Shown piece by piece: positions 7,447 through 14,437 of a stretch of 17,614 bases of DNA; position 1 is the stretch's first letter, and every line of letters begins with the position of its first letter. The translations under genes were made by a program, and so were the position numbers. Source of the DNA: an uncultured Oscillospiraceae bacterium (lineage in GTDB: Bacteria; Bacillota; Clostridia; Oscillospirales; Oscillospiraceae); contig CAKTRJ010000037.1 in the NCBI GenBank assembly GCA_934597345.1, forward strand, positions 1-17,614, given 5' to 3'. The notes beneath the pieces are model-generated. The model made no database searches, was not told the DNA's origin, and saw only the letters and a list, made by a program, of their open reading frames with translations.

Positions 7447-8745
7447 ATGATCTGTGAAAATATCTCCATCGGCGCCAACGGCCATCTGCTTTTCGCGGGC
7501 CAGGATACCGTTGAACTGGCCAAGGAATACGGCACGCCCCTGTATCTGATGGACGAGGACTATATCCGCCATCAGTGCCGCGTGTATCAGAACGCCTTCC
7601 GGAAGCATTTCGGCCCCACCAGCCGTCCTTTGTATGCCAGCAAGGCCAACTCCTTCAAGCGCATCTATGAGATCATGAAGGAGGAGGGCATGGGCATCGA
7701 CGTGGTGTCCTCCGGTGAGATCTACTGTGCGCTGCAGGCGGGCTATGACCTGTCCCACGCCTATTTCCACAGCAACAACAAGACCGATGCCGATATCGTC
7801 TACGGCATGGACAACCATGTGGGCTACTTCGTGGCCGACAACGTGGAGGAGATCAAGGCCATCGAGGCCGAGGCTGCCCGCCGCAGTATCCGCCAGAAGG
7901 TGCTGCTGCGCCTGACCCCCGGCATCGATCCCCATACCTACGAGGCCATCTCCACCGGTAAGGTGGACAGCAAGTTCGGCTCCGCCATTGAGACCGGTCA
8001 GGCCGAGGAGATCACCGTCTATACGCTGGCCCAGCCCCATGTGGAACTGATGGGCTTCCACTGTCACGTTGGCTCTCAGGTGTTCGGTGAGGACGTGTTC
8101 GAGCGTGCCGCTGTGGTCATGCTGGAGTTCATCGCCGCCATGAAGGAAAAGCACGGCTATATGGCCCAGCAGCTGGATCTGGGCGGCGGCTACGGCGTGC
8201 GCTATGTGGAGAGCGACCCCTATCTGGACGTGGACACCAAGGTCGGCCAGGTGGCCGCCGCCATCAAGGAGGCCTGCGCCCGCCTGCGCATCGACATGCC
8301 GGAGATCCATATGGAGCCGGGCCGCAGCATCGTGGGCGCGGCTGGCATGACGCTGTATACCTGCGGCACGGTGAAAAAGATCCCCGGCTACAAGAACTAC
8401 GTCTCCATTGACGGCGGCATGCCGGACAACCCCCGCTTTGCCCTGTATAAGGCCAACTACACCTGCCTGCTGGCCAATAAGATGAACGAGCCCTGCGATT
8501 TCGAGGCCTCCGTGGTGGGCCGCTGCTGCGAGAGCGGCGACATCATCCAGGAGCATGTGTCCCTGCCCGCCTCCGTGGGCCGGGGCGACACTGTGGCGGT
8601 ATGCACCACCGGCGCGTACAACTACGCCATGGCCTCCAATTATAACCGTATCCCCCGCGCACCCATCGTCATGCTGAAGGACGGCAAGAGCTATCTGGCC
8701 GTCCGCCGCGAGACCTTTGCCGACATGTGCGCCTGCGACCTGTAA
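7447..8745 (+). CDS. lysA: Diaminopimelate decarboxylase
   Basis: 432 residues. A PLP enzyme (fold type III, alanine-racemase-like barrel) that decarboxylates meso-diaminopimelate to L-lysine. Seen: PLYASKANS with the PLP Lys66, HCHVGSQ (His205), a glycine-rich LDLGGGYGVRY phosphate loop, EPGRSIVG, the dimer-active-site CESGD (Cys361) and TGAYNYAMASNYN near the C-terminus. I chose ATG 7447, with AAAGGAA just upstream, rather than an in-frame GTG at 7381, because the extra 22 residues lack family similarity and contain no domain. The 220-base spacer before it holds the symporter hairpin, a short GGCTC/GAGCC hairpin at 7375-7389 and a poor promoter candidate (TTGAAT-16-TATATC at 7346-7373). I see no lysine riboswitch. 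Confidence 0.96.
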   Translation: MICENISIGANGHLLFAGQDTVELAKEYGTPLYLMDEDYIRHQCRVYQNAFRKHFGPTSRPLYASKANSFKRIYEIMKEEGMGIDVVSSGEIYCALQAGYDLSHAYFHSNNKTDADIVYGMDNHVGYFVADNVEEIKAIEAEAARRSIRQKVLLRLTPGIDPHTYEAISTGKVDSKFGSAIETGQAEEITVYTLAQPHVELMGFHCHVGSQVFGEDVFERAAVVMLEFIAAMKEKHGYMAQQLDLGGGYGVRYVESDPYLDVDTKVGQVAAAIKEACARLRIDMPEIHMEPGRSIVGAAGMTLYTCGTVKKIPGYKNYVSIDGGMPDNPRFALYKANYTCLLANKMNEPCDFEASVVGRCCESGDIIQEHVSLPASVGRGDTVAVCTTGAYNYAMASNYNRIPRAPIVMLKDGKSYLAVRRETFADMCACDL

Positions 8746-8760
8746 AAATACACAAACCAG

Positions 8761-8790
8761 AAACAAAGCCCGGAACAGGCTTTGTTTTTG
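8761..8790 (+). terminator. Rho-independent terminator after lysA
   Basis: AAACAAAGCC (8761-8770), a 7-base loop and GGCTTTGTTT (8778-8787) form a perfect 10-bp stem ending in a T-rich tract. It starts 15 bases after the lysA stop. Confidence 0.88.
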
Positions 8791-8796
8791 TATGCA

Positions 8797-8825
8797 TTGC
8801 AAACGGCGGCGTTATCGTGTAAAAT
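8797..8825 (+). promoter_or_regulatory. Promoter of the PAS/AAA+ regulator gene
   Basis: TTGCAA (8797-8802), 17 bases, TAAAAT (8820-8825), located directly after the lysA terminator and 33 bases before the regulator ATG. It is a sigma-70-type promoter. I see no sigma-54 GG-N10-GC element here. Confidence 0.78.
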
Positions 8826-8858
8826 AGCAGCAGAACTGCCGGAAAGGGGAGAGGTACA

Positions 8859-10646
8859 ATGGATATTCTGCAAAGCGTAATGGATTCGGCCTCTCACGCC
8901 ATGTTCACCATGGATCGGCAGGGCATCGTGACCCATATCAACCAGCAGGCCAAGGAGCGCTTCGGCCTGTATAATCACAGCGTCTATTCCCATCCCGCCG
9001 GACGGCTGGAGCCGGGCGACGTGGTGATCCTTGCCACATCCGCCATGGGCGCGGACGACGGCAATCTGGCCCCGGAGGATCTGGCGGCCATCGGCATACA
9101 GGATCACCGGCTCCGCAGCGGCGACATGCTGGCGGCGGTGGGCGTCTATCACGAGGCGGGCGTCAAGCCGGTGTATAAGTACCTGCGGGACGGCGAGGCG
9201 GTGGAGCTGCGGCTGGAAGTGAGCTTCCAGGGCGTTTCCATCGACGTGCGGATCACCGGCGAGGAGATCGCCGTCGCGGTGCAGGAGCGGGTCTATACCA
9301 TCAGCTATTTTGACTGCATCGGCCAGATGGTCATATTGGATCATGACACCAAGCAGGTGAAATTCTGGGAGGAGAAGGGCTATTCCGCCCGGAAGGAGGG
9401 CATCGGCGATCTTCTGCGAAGAGGCAGCTTTATCGCCAAGGGCCCGGAGCAGGAGGTCCGCGTGGTGGGCTGTCACTTCCGGGAGTTCTTTGAGGGTGAG
9501 CTGTTTGAGGAGCATCTGCGTCAGGTGCTGGACGGACAAGCCCCCTGCTTTACCAACGTAGCCTACGAGATCAACGGCTTTGCGCTGATGGCCTCCCTCC
9601 TGCCAATCCGCGAGACGGAGCAGGTGGCGGGCGTTATTGTCAAGTTCCGGTATATTGAGGATATCCGCACCACCATCATGGAGCGCAACACCGCCATCGC
9701 GGCGGCGGAGCGCAAGTACCGGGAGTCCTCCCAGCGGGGACTGCCGGACGAGGTGGGTGACTCCCTGCTGGGATGCGGCAACTCCGCCGCCCTGCGGGCG
9801 GTGCGCCGCCGTGCCTATAAGCTCAGCCAGATGGACTGCAACATTCTCATTACCGGCGAGACCGGCACAGGCAAGACCCGGCTGGCCCAGAGCATCCAGC
9901 GGGCGCAGCCCAGGGGAGGCCCCTTTGTACGGGCGGATTGCTCCGCCATTGATCCCGCGCTGCTGGACGGCGAGCTGTTCGGCAAAAAGGACGGCACACC
10001 GGGCCTCTTTCAGGAGGCCGACGGCGGCACGCTGCTGCTGGACGAGGTGGGCGAGCTGCCGCTGAGCGTACAGGCCAAGCTGCTGCACGCCATCCAGCGG
10101 GGCGAGGCGGTGCCTGTCGGCTCCACCCGTCCCGTAAGCGTGAATGTACGGCTGCTGGCCATCGCCGGGCCCCATCTGCGGGAGGAGGTGGAGGCCGGAC
10201 GCTTCCGGCAAGACCTCTATTACCGGCTGTCCGCCTTCTCGGTGGAGCTTCCGCCCCTGCGGGAGTGCCGGGAGGATATCTACCTGATGGCCCATGAGTT
10301 GGTGGAGCAGATCTGCCAGCGGTATCATATCCCGGAAAAGACCCTGTCCGGTGAGGCTTTCAGCAAGCTCATCAACTACGACTGGCCCGGCAACCTGCGG
10401 GAGCTGGAGAATGTGCTGGAGGGCGCGGCGGCCATGTCAGATTCTGATATCATCTATCCGGAGCACATCCATCTGAAAACGGAACCGGCGGCACAGACCC
10501 TGCGCCAGCACATGCGGGAGGAGGAACGCCGCTTCATTCAGCAGACGCTGGCCCAGTGCGGCGGCGACCGCCAGCAGGCCATGAAGCAGCTGGATATCTC
10601 CCGCTCGGTCTTTTACGAACGTCTGAAGGAGTACGGTCTCCGTTGA
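8859..10646 (+). CDS. PAS / AAA+ / Fis-type regulator lacking the GAFTGA loop (TyrR-like)
   Basis: 595 residues with the layout of a bacterial enhancer-binding protein. An N-terminal PAS-like sensor (about 1-40 recognisable as MFTMDRQGIVTHINQQAKERFG) and a further sensor region lead to an AAA+ domain: Walker A GETGTGKT (333-340), Walker B LLLDEVGEL (Asp395, Glu396) and arginine finger FRQDLYYRL. A Fis-type HTH occupies about 550-595. Between ELFG (372-375) and GLFQEADGG (382-390) there are only six residues (KKDGTP). The family normally has about fourteen there, including GAFTGA, the sigma-54 contact. The sensor-I position reads RLLAIAG instead of RxxAATN. It therefore probably acts without sigma-54, as E. 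coli TyrR does. GGGGAG precedes ATG. It likely controls the adjacent PLP enzyme gene, 43 bases downstream. Confidence 0.92.
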   Translation: MDILQSVMDSASHAMFTMDRQGIVTHINQQAKERFGLYNHSVYSHPAGRLEPGDVVILATSAMGADDGNLAPEDLAAIGIQDHRLRSGDMLAAVGVYHEAGVKPVYKYLRDGEAVELRLEVSFQGVSIDVRITGEEIAVAVQERVYTISYFDCIGQMVILDHDTKQVKFWEEKGYSARKEGIGDLLRRGSFIAKGPEQEVRVVGCHFREFFEGELFEEHLRQVLDGQAPCFTNVAYEINGFALMASLLPIRETEQVAGVIVKFRYIEDIRTTIMERNTAIAAAERKYRESSQRGLPDEVGDSLLGCGNSAALRAVRRRAYKLSQMDCNILITGETGTGKTRLAQSIQRAQPRGGPFVRADCSAIDPALLDGELFGKKDGTPGLFQEADGGTLLLDEVGELPLSVQAKLLHAIQRGEAVPVGSTRPVSVNVRLLAIAGPHLREEVEAGRFRQDLYYRLSAFSVELPPLRECREDIYLMAHELVEQICQRYHIPEKTLSGEAFSKLINYDWPGNLRELENVLEGAAAMSDSDIIYPEHIHLKTEPAAQTLRQHMREEERRFIQQTLAQCGGDRQQAMKQLDISRSVFYERLKEYGLR

Positions 10647-10689
10647 CCGCTCTTTCCATATATCACGCCTTATCGAAAGGAGTACGCTT

Positions 10690-11646
10690 ATGAAGAATTT
10701 ACAGGAGTTTCCCCGCATCCCTCTGGCGGTGCTGCCTACGCCCATCCAGAAGCTGGAGAACATCAGCCGCCTGCTGGGCACCAACGTCTATATCAAGCGT
10801 GACGACCTGACCGGCATCGGTCTGGGCGGCAATAAGGTGCGTAAGCTGGAGTTCCTGCTGGCGGATGCCAAGCGCCAGGGCGCCGAGATCGTGTTTACCA
10901 CCGGCGGCGCGCAGTCCAACCACGCCATGCTGACGGCGGCCTGCGCCAAGAAGCTGGGCATGGAGCCGATCCTGATCCTGAAGAAGCGCGGCGTTACCAA
11001 CCGCAAGGGCAACCAGCTGCTGGAATACCTGATGAACACGGACGTCCGCTTTATGGATACCGACAGCTATGATGATATTTACGCCGAGATGGATCGGGTG
11101 GGCAAGGCCAGCGGCAAGCCCTACTACAAGATCCCCTGCGGCGGCTCCAACGCCATCGGTGCGCTGGGCTATGTCAACTGCATGAAGGAGATCGCCGATA
11201 CCGGCATGAAGTTCGATTACGTCTGCTGCGCCGAGGGAAGCGGCGGCACCCACGCCGGTGTGGCGCTGGGCGCGAAGCTGTTCATGCCGGAGACCCAGGT
11301 GGTGGGCATGATGGTGGACAGCGATCCCTTTGACGTGATCACCACCAACATCATGAAGGATGCGGCCAAGCTGCTGGAGCTGGACTTCGTCCCCACCACC
11401 GAGGATGTCCATCTGGTGAATATGTGCGGCCCCGGCTATGCCATTCCCTCTGCCGAGGGCAACGCCGCCATCCGCCTGATGGCGGGGAACGAGGGCCTGT
11501 TCCTGGACCCCGTGTATACCGGCAAGGCCTTCGCCGGTCTGGTGAAGCTGGCCCGCGAGGGCAAATTCAAGCCCACCGACAATGTGCTGTACCTGTACTC
11601 CGGCGGCGCGGGCGGCCTGTTCGCCATCGACGTGGATCTGGGCTGA
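10690..11646 (+). CDS. D-cysteine desulfhydrase-like PLP-dependent enzyme (ACC deaminase family)
   Basis: 318 residues, fold-type-II PLP enzyme. Known relatives: D-cysteine desulfhydrase (D-Cys to pyruvate, H2S, ammonia), ACC deaminase and L-cysteate sulfo-lyase. Seen: KRDDLTG, the PLP Lys49 in LGGNKVRKLEF, GGAQSNHA (Ser76, Asn77), CAEGSGGTHAG and DPVYTGKAFAG. In ACC deaminase the motif is VYEGK and a Leu stands in the late HLGG motif. Here they are Thr277 (VYTGK) and Ser304 (YSGG), which favours D-cysteine desulfhydrase or a related D-amino-acid lyase. AAAGGAG lies seven bases before ATG. It follows the TyrR-like regulator by 43 bases with no terminator or obvious promoter, so the two are probably co-transcribed. 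Confidence 0.9.
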   Translation: MKNLQEFPRIPLAVLPTPIQKLENISRLLGTNVYIKRDDLTGIGLGGNKVRKLEFLLADAKRQGAEIVFTTGGAQSNHAMLTAACAKKLGMEPILILKKRGVTNRKGNQLLEYLMNTDVRFMDTDSYDDIYAEMDRVGKASGKPYYKIPCGGSNAIGALGYVNCMKEIADTGMKFDYVCCAEGSGGTHAGVALGAKLFMPETQVVGMMVDSDPFDVITTNIMKDAAKLLELDFVPTTEDVHLVNMCGPGYAIPSAEGNAAIRLMAGNEGLFLDPVYTGKAFAGLVKLAREGKFKPTDNVLYLYSGGAGGLFAIDVDLG

Positions 11647-11669
11647 CATACAGCGACATCTGACAGAGA

Positions 11670-11701
11670 AAGCGGCTCACAGGGTGACCTGTGAGCCGCT
11701 T
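11670..11701. terminator. Bidirectional terminator between convergent genes
   Basis: AAGCGGCTCACAGG and its exact complement form a 14-bp stem with a GTGA loop, lying between the plus-strand PLP enzyme gene and the minus-strand EFR1 gene. The flanking tracts are only moderately T-rich on either strand, but the stem strength and convergent position support termination both ways. Confidence 0.85.
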
Positions 11702-11738
11702 CTTGTATCATAAAGGGGTTGTATGGGGCGCGGCGCTG

Positions 11739-12488
11739 TCAAAGCGCCTCGAAGTGGTAGCGGGGCTTGCCGCGGCTTTTTTTGCCATACTCGATGGCTT
11801 CCGTGGGACAGTAACAGATGCAGGCCATACAGTGGGTGCACTGACCGCCCCAGACAGGCCGTCCGTTTTGCAGCGTGATGTTGTTCACGGGACAGCGCGC
11901 CGCGCACTGGCCGCAGCCGACACAGGCGTCCGAGACGGTGAAAGCTTTCGCCTTGACGAAACAGGAATAGAAGATGGGGTTCACCGGGCCGCTCATGAAG
12001 CGGTCATAGAGATTGCTGCGGGTAGGTGGGAACGCCTGTCCCGCCGCGATGGCGGCGATGATCCGGTCGATGTCCGGCTCCGCTTTGGCCACGATCTGCC
12101 GGGCTTCTTCGGCCTGGGGAGCGTTGAACATGGCAATGTAGTTCTCCGGCATAATGAGCTGCGCCGTGCCCATGCAGGTCAGGTGCTTTTCCTGACAGAG
12201 TGCGCGGTTATATTTGTCGGCGCTGCCGATCTCGCTGCCGCAGGTCATGACGAACCACGCCTGCTTTGCACCGGTCAGCTCCGTTTTCATCAGCCACTCC
12301 CGTACGATCCGGGGAATACGCCATGCGTAGGTGGGGGTAACGATAATGAGCTGCGCCCCGGTCTCCACTGGGGTGGTATCGCCCGACTTGATGCGGTCGT
12401 TCATGCTGCAAAGCGGCTCATCCAATGCCTCCGCAATGCGCTGTGCCGCGTACCGGCTGTTGCCGGTGCCGGAATAGTAAAGGATCAT
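11739..12488 (-). CDS. EFR1-type flavodoxin / 2[4Fe-4S] ferredoxin fusion protein
   Basis: 249 residues. The N-terminus ILYYSGTGNSRYAAQRIAEAL is the FMN phosphate-binding loop of a flavodoxin fold. The C-terminus has two CxxCxxCxxxCP clusters (Cys189/192/195/199 and Cys217/220/223/227), each expected to bind a [4Fe-4S] centre. The arrangement matches the EFR1 family common in anaerobic clostridia, a cytoplasmic electron carrier or small oxidoreductase of undefined partner. The ATG overlaps the TGA of the preceding peptide-deformylase-like gene (ATGA), so the two are translationally coupled. Confidence 0.92.
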   Translation of the reverse strand: MILYYSGTGNSRYAAQRIAEALDEPLCSMNDRIKSGDTTPVETGAQLIIVTPTYAWRIPRIVREWLMKTELTGAKQAWFVMTCGSEIGSADKYNRALCQEKHLTCMGTAQLIMPENYIAMFNAPQAEEARQIVAKAEPDIDRIIAAIAAGQAFPPTRSNLYDRFMSGPVNPIFYSCFVKAKAFTVSDACVGCGQCAARCPVNNITLQNGRPVWGGQCTHCMACICYCPTEAIEYGKKSRGKPRYHFEAL

Positions 12489-12895
12489 ATCAATACCCCC
12501 TCGCAGTGGTCGATCTCATGCTGGATGATCTCCGCCGTCCAGCCGGTGAAGGTCTTGAGCCGGGGCTGGAATTTCTCGTTTTGCCACTGTACCTTGATGG
12601 TCTGGAAACGCTTTGCCTTCCGGCGGCCGGTAAGAGACAGGCAGCCCTCCTCGGCCTCATAGGGGCGGTCGCGCTTCACGATGACGGGGTTGAACATGAC
12701 CTGATACTTCCCATCGTCGTCAAAGACGATGATACGCTTGTTGACGCCGATCATGTTGGCGGCCATGCCCACGCAGCCCGACTTGTGGGCGGCCAGCGTG
12801 TCCAGAAGATCCTGCGCCGTGCCGAGATCGTCCGCCGTGGCCGGTTCGGCCTTCCGGGCCAGAAATGCTTCGTCTTTGCAGATATCACGGATCAT
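12485..12895 (-). CDS. Peptide deformylase-like protein with altered motif 1
   Basis: 136 residues, shorter than E. coli Def (169). Deformylases remove the formyl group from nascent N-formyl-Met using an Fe/Zn ion. Seen: motif 2 EEGCLSL (metal Cys), motif 3 QHEIDH (two metal His plus catalytic Glu), and motif 1 as CVGMAANMIGV where canonical enzymes have GxGLAAPQIGV. The Gln that stabilises the transition state is therefore Met. As I recall, AANMIG variants recur in clostridia beside a canonical Def, so this may have a different acyl substrate or low activity. I chose ATG 12895 because AGGAGG lies seven bases before it; an in-frame start at 12931 has no such site. Confidence 0.9.
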   Translation of the reverse strand: MIRDICKDEAFLARKAEPATADDLGTAQDLLDTLAAHKSGCVGMAANMIGVNKRIIVFDDDGKYQVMFNPVIVKRDRPYEAEEGCLSLTGRRKAKRFQTIKVQWQNEKFQPRLKTFTGWTAEIIQHEIDHCEGVLI

Positions 12896-12961
12896 GCGTT
12901 GTCCTCCTGCGGTGCGTTTTCTCCATTCCACACGGTCAGAACGTTTCTGTTGTGCCGCTTT

Positions 12962-13566
12962 TTATGTGATCGGCTCTGCCGTCAGATAGCACATGTAATC
13001 CGTTGTGGACACGTTTGAACTGAGGTTGTTGAAATAGGTGCATTTGCCCCGGTCAATGAGCCAGCTGCCCTCATAGGGCACCGCCGTAATGCCCAGCAGC
13101 TCCGTCATGGCGGCGTCCGGGGCGTCCTTTCCCGCCTCCCATGCTTCGCGCCACTGGCGGATCAGCAGTGCGGGCGTATCAAGATCACCGAGGATGTACG
13201 CAACATTGTCCCATCCGCTGGGATCGCCCATGCTGGCGATGATCTCCGCGCCGTTGTAGAGGGTATACCGGACGCTTTCCCCGTCCGGTGTTTTCCCGAG
13301 AAATACGATCTTCTCGCTTTGCAGCTCTGTCACCCTGTCACAGGGAACGGCAAACATCTCGTTCTGCTCGATGCCGCCAAGAAGCTTGATCTCCCTGGGG
13401 AGATAGGCGCCATCTCATCCTCGCTCAGATCGCGTATCACCTTGATGTGGTCAGCGGCCAGCTCCTCCAGCAGCGCGATCATATACTCCTGCACCTGCGG
13501 GGCAGTGGGAGACGCATCCTCGAAAGAAACCTGAAGGATCAATACGCCTTTTTCCCAGGGCAGCAT
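12962..13566 (-). pseudogene. Unknown-function gene split by a one-base frameshift
   Basis: Two adjacent minus-strand reading frames join into one plausible protein of about 200 residues. Frame one (from ATG 13566) reads MLPWEKGVLILQVSFED and continues to EDEMAPISP. Frame two picks up with EIKLLGGIEQNEMFAVP and runs to the stop at 12962. The switch lies near 13391-13403 in the tract CCCTGGGG. One extra C/G in the homopolymer would restore SPREIKLLGG. Frame two alone gives a 131-residue ORF from ATG 13357. No family is recognised. There is no good RBS at 13566, which sits 12 bases after, and in the same frame as, the upstream lipoprotein's stop. The true N-terminus may be lost. It could also be a sequencing error. 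Confidence 0.7.
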
Positions 13567-13578
13567 ATATTGAAGGCT

Positions 13579-14124
13579 CTAATTCCCATTCTCAAAATTC
13601 TCCAGATTGACAATACGCTGGTCGTTTATGTCGAGAGCGGTGAAAGAAGAACCGTCGTCCCGTACTATCGTTTCACCGATTTGAAGCCCCACCTTTTCGT
13701 GGGAGAAGTCTGTGTCGTCACGGTACATGACATTGATCGTTCTTACGTTTAGAGCAGGCAGATCCAATTCCGGCAAGGGGCTGCGCGTGAACAGATGGAA
13801 GGATCTTCCCTCGTCCCAAATGCCTCTGACAGAATAAGAATGTCCTTTTAGATCATCCAGATTCAGAAATTGCAGGATCTTTCCATCCTCCAGCGGGAAG
13901 GAGATCACATCGCCGCACATGGAAAAATGCCGGTTGTAGTAGGCAGGAATCCAATCGCCGGTATCCACATAATACGACGTGCTGTAAGAGATCGTTTCTC
14001 CGTTTTCATCGGTGGCGGTGGCGGCGGGGTCCATTCCCGCGGTGCGGTCGGCGGCCTGCTGTCCGCAGGCGCAGAGGGAGAGCGTCAGCAGCAGGGAAAG
14101 AAGCAGGCAAAGGAATCGTTTCAT
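13579..14124 (-). CDS. Lipoprotein of unknown function
   Basis: 181 residues. A signal peptide MKRFLCLLLSLLLTLSLCAC ends in a lipobox, so the protein is exported and lipid-anchored. It is closely similar to the signal of the lipoprotein at 3361-3867, though the mature parts do not look alike. The mature domain begins with a Thr/Ala-rich stretch and contains YYVDTGDWIPAYYN and a C-terminal part rich in short beta-like segments. No family is recognised. ATG 14124 is preferred over 14193 because GGGAGG lies seven bases upstream and the signal peptide starts there. A promoter with flanking inverted repeat lies directly upstream. Confidence 0.83.
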   Translation of the reverse strand: MKRFLCLLLSLLLTLSLCACGQQAADRTAGMDPAATATDENGETISYSTSYYVDTGDWIPAYYNRHFSMCGDVISFPLEDGKILQFLNLDDLKGHSYSVRGIWDEGRSFHLFTRSPLPELDLPALNVRTINVMYRDDTDFSHEKVGLQIGETIVRDDGSSFTALDINDQRIVNLENFENGN

Positions 14125-14155
14125 ACAGGGACCTCCCGAAAAGTTATGGGGAAAT

Positions 14156-14194
14156 ATTGCGTTCAGTATACCGTAAGCAGGAAGATAACGCAAT
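14156..14194. promoter_or_regulatory. Inverted repeat bracketing the lipoprotein promoter, candidate operator
   Basis: ATTGCGTT (14156-14163) and AACGCAAT (14187-14194) are perfect inverted 8-mers, 31 bases apart centre to centre (about three helical turns). They enclose the -10 box and overlap the -35 box of the promoter below, a typical repressor layout. Confidence 0.5.
14165..14193 (-). promoter_or_regulatory. Promoter of the lipoprotein gene at 13579
   Basis: On the minus strand TTGCGT (14193-14188), 17 bases, TATACT (14170-14165). The lipoprotein ATG is 41 bases downstream of the -10 box. Confidence 0.68.
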
Positions 14195-14253
14195 GTATCT
14201 TATGGCCCTGGCTTAGAGAACAAGGCACGGGGTGTTCTGACGCTTACTTGCGC

Positions 14254-14412
14254 TTAGACGATGAAATTGGACGGCCATTCGATTTGATCCAGCTGCGATA
14301 AATACAGTTTACCTTCTTGTGGTTCGACCATGTTGATAAAATACGCTTTACCGTAAAGATGTTCCCTGTAATTGATAAACCGAACGCTTTTGGTGTTTTC
14401 TAAATGTGTCAA
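14254..14412 (-). CDS. Possible 52-codon small protein after the PRTase-like gene
   Basis: An open frame on the minus strand, beginning at TTG 14412 and ending at TAA 14254, lies 25 bases after the stop of the phosphoribosyltransferase-like gene. It encodes a protein-like sequence with alternating hydrophobic residues: SVRFINYREHLYGKAYFIN, then GKLYLSQLDQIEWPSNFIV. The frame stays open upstream into the preceding gene but has no ATG there, and the TTG lacks a good RBS. It could be a genuine small partner protein, or the displaced C-terminus of the upstream gene after a frameshift. AT-rich composition matches the PRTase gene. No family recognised. Confidence 0.42.
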   Translation of the reverse strand: MTHLENTKSVRFINYREHLYGKAYFINMVEPQEGKLYLSQLDQIEWPSNFIV

Positions 14413-14437
14413 TACACCGTACTTTAATCTTTTATGT

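Noticed and set aside
7390..8802. 470-codon minus-strand open frame over lysA
   Set aside because: Antisense shadow. lysA has all catalytic motifs and a good RBS, while this frame crosses the lysA terminator and has no family features.
8691..10328. 545-codon minus-strand open frame over the regulator gene
   Set aside because: Antisense shadow of the PAS/AAA+ gene. It also runs through the terminator and promoter between lysA and the regulator.
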